From Epithemia pelagica (lineage: Eukaryota > Bacillariophyta > Bacillariophyceae > Surirellales > Surirellaceae), in NCBI GenBank assembly GCA_946965045.2, contig OX337235.1:3748028-3812027 (forward strand): a stretch of DNA of 64,000 bases, given 5' to 3'. The notes under the pieces were generated by a model that ran no database searches, was not told the origin of the DNA, and was given only the letters and a program-made list of their open reading frames with translations. How positions within the stretch are numbered: the stretch's first letter is position 1; each line of letters starts with the position of its first letter. Below, in pieces: positions 1-10,002 of the stretch. The translations under genes and the position numbers were made by a program.

Positions 1-390
1 CCTCATGACTCCATTAGGCCCAACGCATCATCGAACCGCCTTTCACAAAATGCAAAACGACGAACGATGGATCCAGGCGACGATGCCTATGTAACGATCG
101 ACAATGCCTATGTAACGATTGTCGTTCTTAAGGACGGGATCCCATGACCATTGTCATAACGGTCCATGGCCCTAAGTGAATCAGAAGATACTTAGAGGCA
201 GCGATATCCCACGAACGGTGGCAGGCCCGTCCATAACACATCTCGTCGCCCAAATTGGTGATACAACGTCTCCACCAACGATTCAACGCATCGACGACAG
301 TTGGGAACGGAGACGTAGAACCTAACACCGTAGACACACAATTTTTGCAACAAGAGTCCTTTTCTTTACTCGCTAGTAAGGAAAACAACA
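1..390 (+). repeat. 5' LTR of copia A (partial)
   Basis: Matches the 3' LTR 5763-6152 apart from two substitutions and ends in the same ...AAAACAACA. It contains a duplicated 21-base motif (GCCTATGTAACGAT core, twice). The TG start is off the window. Confidence 0.93.
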
Positions 391-432
391 CGCTTCCTCT
401 GCGCTTTAGACAGCACACGTCCATCGTCTGCC

Positions 433-1672
433 ATGGCTTTCGCAATCTCTCCCGCTAACGCACACGCGAACAACATCGTGAACTTTGCAACGGCCGCGGG
501 AGCAAAGCTCTACAAGCAGGCAACGACTGGACTCTTTGACGGTGTATCTCTACGATCTTCACGCGGAAGGGCTGAAGACTTTTCTCGACTCATTCCAAGA
601 TCGGATCGTCGAACAGTCTTGGACCAGCACCTTTTCCATTCCCGAACACATTGTGGTTCCTCCAGCGGCTGGACCAGCACCGCCACCAGCACCTACGCAT
701 CTCTTGACTCAAGCCTACGGTCGCGTCTCGCTCGCCCAGGTTCGCACCTACGTCGATAGTTTCATCGGACAGAACAGGATTTCTCAGAATTCCTTTATGT
801 CCTACATGTGTTTGATGGCGTCGCTCAACGAAGATGCGAAGGCGCAAGTAAATCTACGACGCGAAGACTTTATTATCGACGACGTTGGCAGTGGTCCACT
901 CCTTCTCAAAGTGATCATTTCCCTCGCGTATGTGGATACCGAGGCGACTGTGATGGTACTTCGCCAGCGCTTGTCCGATCTACAGATTCATATTGCAGAC
1001 TTCAACGGTGACATCATCAAGTTCAACTCCTATGTGATGGCTACACTTCAAGGTTTGCATGCCCGCGGTGAACGAACGCTGGACTTACTCCCTAACCTTT
1101 TCAAAGCTTATGAGACTGTGAGTGATGAGAACTTCTTGGAGATGATCCGTTGTCGAAAGAACGCATACGAAGAAGGAGATTCTCCGAATCTCTCGGCGAC
1201 GCAACTCATGGATTGGGCCCGTCTCAAGTACCAAGGCCTGGTAGAAGCGAAGAAATGGCAGGCTCTGTCCGAACGTGACCAGAAGATTATTGCCCTTGAG
1301 GCCAAAGTCAAGAAGATGGAGAAAGGAAAAACAGCCCCGCTGTCCACGACCAAGGGATCCAAACAGGGCAAGCAAAAGACCAAAGAATCAGCAAAAGAAT
1401 CGTGGCTCACCATTGGGCCACATGAGGGAGGCCCAGAAGTAAAAGAAGTCAACGGAAAAATGTACTATTGGTGTAAGTGGCATGAAAAATGGTCACTCAA
1501 CAAGAAACACACTTCCGACACGTGCAACGGACGGGGCTTAACCGGAGAGAAAAAGAAGGCCTATGATCTAGCTCATGCCGAGAAGAACAATGATGGTACA
1601 ACTCCTGCCCTTCGCCTCGCGAATGCTCTAGCTGATCTACCGGCCCAAGAAGAATCTTCTGACGAAGAGTGA
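433..1672 (+). pseudogene. gag: copia A Gag, frameshifted
   Basis: The homologous ATG is at 433 (MAFAISPANAH...), but near 541-550 this copy has two bases fewer than copy B (GGTGTATCTC against GGTGGTGATCTC). The start is therefore out of frame with the ~375-residue remainder that ends at TGA 1670-1672. The body is a copia-type Gag with a charged lysine-rich tail. A C-x2-H...H-x4-C cluster near the C-terminus (WCKWHEKW ... HTSDTC) is likely a variant zinc finger for nucleic-acid binding. Copy B has the intact 413-aa version. Confidence 0.85.
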
Positions 1673-1699
1673 CAACGAGACCCGAGGTCATTCCTCGGG
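1670..1699 (+). promoter_or_regulatory. Gag/Pol UGA stop with 8-nt spacer and perfect hairpin (candidate readthrough signal)
   Basis: Gag ends at TGA 1670-1672. The same frame then stays open through the start of pol. After an 8-nt spacer (CAACGAGA) there is a perfect 7-bp stem, CCCGAGG 1681-1687 and CCTCGGG 1693-1699, with a 5-nt loop TCATT. The arrangement is identical in copy B. Established: gammaretroviral readthrough uses an 8-nt spacer before an RNA structure, and a C after UGA favours leakiness. Inference: Pol is made as a Gag-Pol fusion by readthrough. Confidence 0.6.
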
Positions 1700-4600
1700 C
1701 TGTTCTACAAGACGGTCGAGAAGCTCATCTATATATTACTAGTGACAACAATCCTCTACATGTCTGTCCTAGTATATAGTGATGATGATGCTAGGTCGGC
1801 TAACCCTTCCCAAGATGACAAGACGAGTCTGCGGCCTAAGCTATGGTTTCTAACACCAACATGCAATAGCAACAGGATACGACGACAAACAAGGAAACCA
1901 AGATGGAATAGACAAACAATGCTAATGTTATGCATGGCAACAATACTCGCAGCTCCGATAACAGGCAAACCAGCCGCAGCACATCAAGTCAAGTTCGACT
2001 CCGATAGCCAGCCCGTGTTTGTTGACAACTGTGCAACATCGTCTATCACAAACGATATCACCGACTGCATAACAGCAATCCAGCCCGTAAGAAGAAAGAT
2101 CAAGGGCATTGCAGGATTGTTCAAAATGGAAATCTACTCCACGACGATCAAGTGGCACTTCGAAGACGACAACGGTGCCATCCATACATTCGTCCTGCCT
2201 CGATCATTCTACATACCATCGACCTCCAACAGACTGTTCTCTCCCCAACACTGGGCACAAGTAGCCAAAGACCACAAGCCGAATCCAGATGGCACTCGCT
2301 GCATCACCACAGCTGACAACATCATTCTCGAATGGAACCAACGCGAATCTACGAGAACCATCCCACTCAATCGAAGAGGAACGAATGTGGGACAGCTGTA
2401 CACTGCAAACGGTATGCTCAAGTTCCATGCTTTCTGCTGCACAGTACATGCGACACCGGAGGAAGAAGATGAGAATCCACCGATCGTTAGTCATGCGAAT
2501 CTGATCGAGGATGACGAAAGCATCAACGAGAACTCACCAAGCGCCCAGATCGAACAAGATTCCAACGATGTAGAACTTGACATGGATGACGAGCACAACG
2601 AACAGTATTTTCCGCAACGGGATCAGCCCATCACCACGGATTTTCTCTTCGAAGATGAAAAAGTGGTACATGTGATTCCCAATGAAGAAGAAGTGCCAAT
2701 CAAAAACCCGACGGTTGAACTCCTACGCGTTCATCATCGTCTCGGCCATCTGTCATTTGCTAAGATTCATGAAATGGCACGACGAGGTGAATTGCCCAAG
2801 CGACTCGGTTCATGCGCTGTTCCAGCATGTACAGCCTGTATGTACGGGAAAGCGACGAAGAAACCATGGCGAGTGAAAGGTACAAGGGGTACACTGGATG
2901 TTATGACTCGTCCAGGCCAATGTGTATCGGTCGACCAACTCATATCGACAACACCAGGATATATTGCCCACTTACGAGGTACTCCAACACGCGATAGATA
3001 TCGGGTAGCGACTGTTTTCGTGGACCACTACTCTGGTATAGGGTACGTCCACCTACAATGATCGACGTCGGCTGCGGATACCATCGAAGCAAAGGAGCGA
3101 TTTGAAGCATGGGCGGATACGCACGGGGTCGCAATCATGCACTATCATGCAGACAACGGCATTTTTGCTGACAACCAATTTCGCAAAGCAGTAAGAGACA
3201 AAGGACAGCGCTTGACGTTCAGCGGAGTCAACGCGCATTTTCAGAGCGGTATGGCCGAGAGGCGCATAAGGGACCTACAAGATTCAGCACGGACTATGCT
3301 ACTCCATGCACATCGTCGATGGCCCTCTGCTATTACTCCGAACCTCTGGCCCTATGCAGTACGCTATGCATCGGATATCTTCAACTCTGCACCTATGGCG
3401 AAACATAAGAATACGACGCCTTTGGAACTCTTCTCTGGTTCCCCAGCACGATTCAACCTGCGACACGCGCACACATTTGGATGTCCAAGTTATGTCCTAG
3501 ACAATGCTCTACAATCAGGAAAAGGGATTCCCAAATGGTCCGAAGGCTCTCGGATTGGTATCTTCTTGGGATACTCCGCCCAACACTCAAGAACCGTGGG
3601 GCTTATTCTCTCGTTGTCCTCCGGTTTATCTTCTCCACAATTCCATGTTCAATATGATGACCGTTTTGAGACTATGCGACGTAGTTTCGGGGAAGTACAA
3701 CCTGTCTCCTACTGGCAGCAGAAGGCCGGGTTCCGCAAGGGTAAAACCATGGATCAGTCCCAACCAGATCACCACACTACCGACACACGTGACTCACAAC
3801 TACCCTCACAAATGAGGGAGGTAGATCACAATTCTACCCTAGAGGAGCCACCTATAGTTCCGTTACCAGTCGACAATGAAGAGCTAATCCAGCCGACAAA
3901 TGAGGGAGCCTTTGGAGTCCGCAGGTCACAACGACAACCCAAACCAACTATGCGATATCAAGACTATATGGATTCTTTGGGGGACGACCTAGATCCTCTA
4001 GGTGAGCTGGCAGTGACGTTACCTGGGTTGATCTCCATGACCGCACAGGCCCAAGCAAATCCAGATGTCATGTATTGGCACGAAGCCATGCGACAACCAG
4101 ATCGATTGGAATTTATAAAGGCTGCACAAAAGGAGGTCCAGGATCACACCGCAAACGGTCTCTGGGAAGTGGTTCGACGACAAGATATACCACCGGGTAG
4201 CTATGTGACTAGAGCAGTATGGAGTTGTGTCCGGAAGCGGAAACTGCAGACAGGTGAAATCTATAAATGGAAGTCACGCTTGGCATTTGATGGATCAAGA
4301 CAGACCAAAGGGGTGAACTATTGGGAGACTTATGCTCCCGTAGTCCAATGGCCTGTGGTCCGCTATGTCTTAACGACGGCTATTTCGCAAGGATGGGCGA
4401 TGAAGCAGATAGACTATGTCCTCGCCTATACTCAAGCCGTGGCGGAAACTGATATGTACATGGAGGCACCTAGAGGGTTTACATTCGACACGACCGGAAA
4501 ACAACGAGCCGAAGATTTTGTTCTCAAGATTAAACGGAATTACTACGGTCAGAAACAGGCCGCGCGTGTCTGGAATAAACACCTAGTACAGCAATTGGAA

Positions 4601-5671
4601 CAAGTGGGATTCAAACAGAGTGATCATGATGAATGTGTCTTCTACAAAGGACGCAGCCTCTATATCCTGTACACAGACGACTCCATCTTAACAGGGCCTG
4701 ATCCACAGGAACTCGACGATATCATCACCCAGATGCAGGACATTGGGCTTAAGATTACATATGAAGACGGAGTAGAAGATTTTCTTGGAGTCAACATTAC
4801 AAAACAACAGACCGGACATCTTCACCTCTCCCAGACTCGCTTGATCGACGCTATCCTTGATGATCTGCGATTACCAGCGGACACGAATACTCGCGACGTG
4901 CCGGCAGCAACCACAGTGAAGATGCGCGCCGATGATGATGGGGACCCCTTTGATGGACACTTCAACTATCGCTCGGTCATCGGGAAACTGAATTTCCTCG
5001 AGAAAAGTACACGACCTGATATATCCTACGCAGTACATCAATGTGCACGCTTTTCCGCGAATCCAAAGCAGGTACACGGACGAGCAGTAAAGCAGATTGG
5101 GCGCTACCTCGCTGGTACACGGTCACGAGGACTCGTGCTCAAACCACAGGACAAAGAAAATTTCGACGTTTATGCCGATGCCGATTTTTGTGGCAACTTC
5201 AATAAGACAGATATGCCACGATCAGACATGGCCCGATCGCGTTCCGGATATGTCATCTTTTATGGAGGTTGTCCCATAGTGTGGGCATCAAAGTTACAGT
5301 CCGAGATTGCACTGTCCACAACGGAAGCGGAAATTATCAGCCTCTCTACTTCATTGCGTACAGTCATCCCACTAATGAACATTACGAAAGAGATGAAATC
5401 ACTCGGCTTCCCTGTCCTGTCAACACAACCCAGAGTGCATTGTCGAGCTTTTGAAGACAATAACGGAGCTTACGAATTGGCTACGGTCTATAAGTATCGA
5501 CCACGCACGCGATACCTCTGTACCAAGCTATTTCATTTCAAGTCCTACGTCGAGAAGAAAGAGATTACGATCCTCCCTTGCGATACGGAGTTGCAGACCG
5601 CGGATATCTTTACCAAAGCACTGGATAAAGAGACGTTCGAGCGGCATCGCACGCGTATTATGGGCTGGTAG
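1673..5671 (+). pseudogene. pol: copia A Pol with premature stop in integrase
   Basis: Pol is in the same frame as Gag; the first in-frame ATG after the Gag stop is at 1760. Order: aspartic protease with the variant motif VDNCATS, HHCC pre-integrase zinc finger (HHRLGH ... CTAC), integrase core, reverse transcriptase with YTDD, and RNase H (YADADF). A CGA-to-TGA change at 3059-3061, relative to copy B, stops translation after the first part of integrase. The frame is otherwise open to TAG 5669-5671. This copy could still be mobilised in trans by proteins from copy B. Confidence 0.92.
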
Positions 5672-5690
5672 TCAGATTTTCACGCTGCGT

Positions 5691-5697
5691 GAGGGAG
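5691..5697 (+). other. polypurine tract of copia A
   Basis: GAGGGAG lies immediately before the TG of the 3' LTR, the expected place for the plus-strand primer. The same tract precedes the 3' LTR of copy B. Confidence 0.7.
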
Positions 5698-6152
5698 TGT
5701 TCGAATATTGTACATGCGGGCATATGTAACTGATGGGGACCTTGGGGGACCGCAGACGCAAACCTCATGACTCCATTAGGCCAAACGCATCATCGAACCG
5801 CCTTTCACAAAATGCAAAACGACGGACGATGGATCCAGGCGACGATGCCTATGTAACGATCGACAATGCCTATGTAACGATTGTCGTTCTTAAGGACGGG
5901 ATCCCATGACCATTGTCATAACGGTCCATGGCCCTAAGTGAATCAGAAGATACTTAGAGGCAGCGATATCCCACGAACGGTGGCAGGCCCGTCCATAACA
6001 CATCTCGTCGCCCAAATTGGTGATACAACGTCTCCACCAACGATTCAACGCATCGACGACAGTTGGGAACGGAGACGTAGAACCTAACACCGTAGACACA
6101 CAATTTTTGCAACAAGAGTCCTTTTCTTTACTCGCTAGTAAGGAAAACAACA
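5698..6152 (+). repeat. 3' LTR of copia A (455 bp)
   Basis: Begins TGTTCGAATATT directly after the polypurine tract and ends ...AAAACAACA, so it has TG...CA termini. It is one base longer than the 454-bp LTRs of copy B because of an extra T in a T-run. A 21-base motif is repeated in tandem at 5841-5882. Confidence 0.95.
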
Positions 6153-6920
6153 TCTTCCTAGTTCAGATGGATTGACGTCAATCATTTCCTGCAATCACCT
6201 TTAACAAACAGCAGCACACATGCGAGTCCCTGGACGACATTGAATCGTCGTTTATCCACGGCACGAAGAGCATGCTGTGCTGTTGCGGTGAACAATCGAT
6301 ATATTGTGGTAATGGGTGGATCGAACAGGTGGCAAGACTTATCGTCGGTTGAGATTATGGATACCAGCAACGAAACTGTTACTGCAGGGCCATCCATGAC
6401 TTTTCCTGGACAAATGTGGGCCAGTGTGGTCATTGGTCTCCGTATATTTGTCGTTGGAGGCCGTGACGAGGACGGCAACGCTTACTCGGTGGAGTATTTG
6501 GACTTTACAAAGCCAAGTGACAATGAAGAGACAAACGAGGAGACTATCGGTCAAGTTATTTCCTCCTCGGTCACTTGGACCACTCATTCTGATTTGGTAC
6601 TCTCCAGCCAACGAGGTAAGGATACCTGTGCAGTGGTTGCCGTGGGATCTTGTCTGGTTGTGGTGGCTAAACAAGACTTTCCAACCACGAAAATCTTGGA
6701 TACGCACCGCAACCGTGCATGGTATCTTCCGCGAGTCGGACATCGTCTTGAAGGCTACAGAATGGTGACTGTTGACAATCAAGTTGCCGTGATTGGTGGA
6801 TGGCGCAATCCGTCCTGTGCGACATTCCCACTAATGGACAAGCATACGTGAGGTTTTCGTCGACTGTGTGAACAGCCGCCCAATGAATGGTATCATTTTC
6901 GGGAAGCAATGGGTTGCTCA
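6153..6920 (+). pseudogene. Kelch-repeat protein remnant (3' two thirds)
   Basis: The longest open stretch, 6240-6851, reads RRLSTARRACCAVAVNNRYI..., closely matching the middle and C-terminal blades of the Kelch genes at 40346 and 54745. Homology probably extends left to the LTR edge at 6153. The N-terminal part is missing on this side, and an in-frame TAA lies just before 6240. A TGA at 6849-6851 replaces the tryptophan in the conserved T-W-C-F-R motif, after which recognisable homology (CEQP..EWYH) continues to about 6920. The missing 5' part is probably left of the window, separated by copia A. Confidence 0.82.
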
Positions 6921-7358
6921 CATGCTGATATCCCACCTTTCTCCACCTCGACATCAAATTGTAAACGAGCAAGGCCCAATACGCACCGATGCGATTGAGG
7001 GAAAGATAAAGCCTGATGTGTGTGACTGTTATATCCTACAAGTAATGGTTGGAATAATGTTGTAGATATTCATGAACTTGCCTTGCAGTAGGAAAGAAAA
7101 AGGAAAAGGCAATGGCAAAGCTATAGTATAATCATTTTGTTCTCAAACACACTTGTCTTTTTCTCTGGTGAATCCTTGTAGTAGAAATAATGCAATAATG
7201 TGATCGGCGTCCGGCAAAGACAAAAAAAAACAATGGATTATCCAGAGGTTTGCAATGTGTTGTTTGCTAGATTACAAACTTCTATAAGAGGCACAAACGA
7301 ATCACTGCGCCTGTAGGACGGCACTCGTTGTATTCTCTTAAAGAGCGACGGATATCAC
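6921..7358. other. intergenic, no feature seen
   Basis: AT-richer sequence with no long reading frame and no recognisable RNA. It could contain the 3' end signals of the Kelch pseudogene on the left and of the minus-strand unit on the right. Confidence 0.5.
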
Positions 7359-8510
7359 CTAATGCTCTTTCTTATCCCAAATCTCACCGTCCTCAACCTC
7401 TACCGTATACAACCGTGTGCCAGCACTGTAGAAGGTGCCTCGGGATTTATCATGTCTCCGTCTAAAGTCGATTGCAATCACACGACAAGTTTCATAATCC
7501 CACGCCGACATATAAAATAAGCCGTTGTCCTCCTCGTCATTGACACCATCAACCCGTGCTTGAACGGTTGCTCCTAATAGAGAAGATGGATCAAAGCGGG
7601 TCACTCCTGCACTTCATGTTCATTCAATTCTTGTTTCAAATCGAGACGTTACCATCCATCGGTATAGGCATCGGCAATGACACCAATGTGCCATTACTGA
7701 CCTTCGCGAACTTGAGCAGTTGAACCGGATACCAGCCAGGCGTTTCTCGAAGGTGTGGGCCAAGGATTGGGCATGCCAGCAGTAATGGATATCGGAGACG
7801 GTGCCACAGCATGACGAGGCTCCAAAGAGATCCCTTGCACAGGTACCAACGGCAAAACAAACCTTTGCTTTCCTGCCATAACAGTTTCTTTCTGGTGGAA
7901 CGCATGCGGTTCGTGAATCGTCTCCAAAGCAGAACTATCTGCCGTTGTTTCAAGGCGACTCGACATCAATTTGGAGGACGACGCAAGAGTGCCTGGCTCC
8001 GAAACGAGATATTGAATCGAGGCATGGTCGGCTGTTTCCATGGCTATCGTCAAGAGCCGTTCTGACATGACGATAGGCCAACGCTGTGGCTCGGTATACA
8101 CCAAACCACCATTCCGACAATACGGGTTCTATTGTTTCTTGAAGCAACCAATGCAAGACAGGATATACGGCTTGACTCAATAACCGATGTGACACCAATT
8201 GCAAGGCTTGTGAATGACTCATGAGAAACAATTGTCCATCTTGTCCTTGCTGCAAAAACCGAGCGACCTCCCCTGTTTCTTGTCCATGTCTTAGTGTCTG
8301 GTATATCCATTTTGCCACCGCGTCGCATGACATCCATATCATGGCAGACGGATTCCGCTCGTCACGGTCGCTATTGGTGCTGACAAAGGCTTGAATGTGT
8401 TGATTCAAGTTGCGATCGCCCCAATGGCCCTTGTGACAATGCCCAAGTAATGCGATCCACCCAATCGATATTCTTCCAAAACATCGGAGCGAGTCGGAAA
8501 GGTCGACCAC
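7359..8510 (-). pseudogene. frameshifted unknown gene (paralogue of 52022-52933)
   Basis: Fragments in several minus frames line up with the second copy at 52022-52933. Examples are the shared peptides QALQLVS.RLLSQAVYPVLH, EPGTLASSSK and a W-P-x-C-K-G stretch. Here they fall in different frames, so the copy is decayed. The last block (7359-7604, 81 codons, ending YTVEVEDGEIW) is well preserved and looks like a small beta-rich module, possibly Tudor-like, but I cannot name a family. It lies just 3' of the protease gene on the same strand. Confidence 0.55.
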
Positions 8511-8590
8511 CCCTCCCTCACAAGATCGGCACAGTTATCTTCATGACTCAAGACGGAGGCAAACGAGAAGCAATGGATTGATTCATTGAT

Positions 8591-9709
8591 CTATTTTTCT
8601 TGCGACAAGGACGCAGTGACATACTGCACAAGTCCACGACGCTTGCAAATCAGAATACCAGAGCCGACAGACGTATGCGATTCTGCACAGCTGTCTGCCA
8701 AAGTCCCTTCATCCGCTACTTTCATCCTTTTGTTCGATTCCGCCCTGTCACTTTGTTGCATCTGGTGGATTCTCAAGCTCTCTACAGTAAGGGCTGAATT
8801 GACAGAGTCTGTGTGAATTGCGATTGCCTTACCCCTGTAAACATGTGGTCCTCCACAGGAACCGTCAAAGCCTCCAGTTTGGAAGTCAATGTAATTCTTT
8901 TTCACCAAACCAACAGATCCCTGCTTGGGAATGACATGGAGTCTGTCAGTGTATTCCGTGTCATATCGAAACAATGTAACAGGAACATGATAAAAAGTCA
9001 TTGGCTCGCTTGCCCCATCCCTTGGGATGTCTGCTATTGAAGAGGCAACAGGTATCGTCTGCGGAAAGACACAACCATCACTGCGCTCGAGCACAGCCCA
9101 GTCATTCTCAAAGTGAAACTTTTTGACCGTGACAGGTATCTCGACTTTGCCTTGTTCCGGTGAAATGACACCATTGTTGCGCACCAGGACCGTTGTGAGA
9201 AAGAGTGGTTCGTCAATGAGTTGTATTTCGCCACTGGTCTCGTCCTTGCTCGAGATGACATGTCCGGCGGTGAGTACAGCCGTCTTTGTCACCGCAAAAG
9301 CCGTGGCGATCACCACAATTTCATGTTCATGTGGTTTGGAATACAAAATGTAAATGCTGTCATGGAAAGGATAGCCTGGGTCACCGGACGGCTGTTTCTT
9401 TGGAGCGGGTGCCACCACGATCAAGGGGTGATGGTCGGATGTGGGAGGAGATGTATCCTTCAACTCATCCACTATCTCTTTCAATTTCCTGCCTGGGTTA
9501 TACTTTTTCTTGTCACGAAAAGATTTCGGTGGGAAGACAATCAAATCATCAAAATCACAGTGTTGGAGAGACTTGCTTTTTCGAGGGTGCACCAAACCTT
9601 TCAAGTCGGCAACATGAGTATCAGGTGCTGGACTAATTTGTATAGGGTCGCCCTCCGGCTCATCCTTTCCCTTGTAGTAGAGCTGAACCCAAACAGATGA
9701 AGAAGACAT
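8591..9709 (-). CDS. Crinkler/ubiquitin-like header fused to trypsin-like serine protease
   Basis: The protein has 372 aa with ATG at 9709-9707. Residues 1-85 resemble the ubiquitin-like N-terminal header of Crinkler (CRN/CR-type) proteins: VWVQLYYKGKDEPEGDPIQI, then VADLKGLVHP and LIVFPPKS. Residues 115-300 are a chymotrypsin-fold protease with all three catalytic residues visible: H150 in LTAGHV, D203 in ENDWAVL and S284 in GFDGSCGGP. There is no signal peptide, so it probably acts inside cells or is exported by a nonclassical route. Trypsin-like domains on Crinkler-type headers are known in some eukaryotic effector families; the header call here rests on pattern recognition only. The C-terminal ~60 residues are uncharacterised. 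A copia LTR ends ~290 bp upstream in the same orientation. Confidence 0.75.
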   Translation of the reverse strand: MSSSSVWVQLYYKGKDEPEGDPIQISPAPDTHVADLKGLVHPRKSKSLQHCDFDDLIVFPPKSFRDKKKYNPGRKLKEIVDELKDTSPPTSDHHPLIVVAPAPKKQPSGDPGYPFHDSIYILYSKPHEHEIVVIATAFAVTKTAVLTAGHVISSKDETSGEIQLIDEPLFLTTVLVRNNGVISPEQGKVEIPVTVKKFHFENDWAVLERSDGCVFPQTIPVASSIADIPRDGASEPMTFYHVPVTLFRYDTEYTDRLHVIPKQGSVGLVKKNYIDFQTGGFDGSCGGPHVYRGKAIAIHTDSVNSALTVESLRIHQMQQSDRAESNKRMKVADEGTLADSCAESHTSVGSGILICKRRGLVQYVTASLSQEK

Positions 9710-10002
9710 GATGATATTTTGCTGTTGCCGTTATTGACGTATCGTGTATCGTCGTCTTCGTTGTTGCTATTGTTGTTGCAACATTGAAAGCGACTGCTGC
9801 GGCTGTTGTTCTTGTTGTTGCCGCTGCGGAGTGTCTTTTTATTGGTGTTGCTGTTGGATGCTCAGTCGGTCGTCGTTGTTGCTCTTCCGGTGATGTTGTT
9901 GCAACGTTGACTTCGGCATTGTCGTTGCTGCGCTGTTGTATGTTGGTGTTATAATGAAAAGTATTGACAGAGGAGGCTCGCCAGGCGCATCGCCAAAATA
10001 CT
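9710..10002 (-). promoter_or_regulatory. 5' flank of the protease gene, truncated by copia C
   Basis: Low-complexity GTT/GTC-rich stretch between the protease start and the LTR. It contains one TGACGT site near 9742. Copia C inserted here, so any regulatory sequence farther upstream has been displaced by ~6.6 kb. Confidence 0.4.

Larger units (their letters stand above)
1..6152 (+). mobile_element. Ty1/copia LTR retrotransposon, copy A (degenerate, 5' edge off window)
   Basis: Two direct long terminal repeats (1-390, partial, and 5698-6152) flank gag and pol reading frames in the copia order protease, integrase, reverse transcriptase, RNase H. The first ~65 bases of the 5' LTR lie outside the window. 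Copy B at 32859-39075 is a close relative of the same family. Relative to B this copy has a 2-base deletion in gag and a nonsense change in integrase, so it is probably not autonomous. The two LTRs differ at two positions over the 390 shared bases, which indicates a young insertion. The 3' LTR abuts Kelch-like sequence, so the element probably sits inside a Kelch gene. Confidence 0.93.

Noticed and set aside
6170-6183. Perfect 14-base palindrome GATTGACGTCAATC containing a full CRE
   Set aside because: Lies inside Kelch pseudogene coding sequence next to the LTR edge and is not conserved in the paralogues; probably chance.
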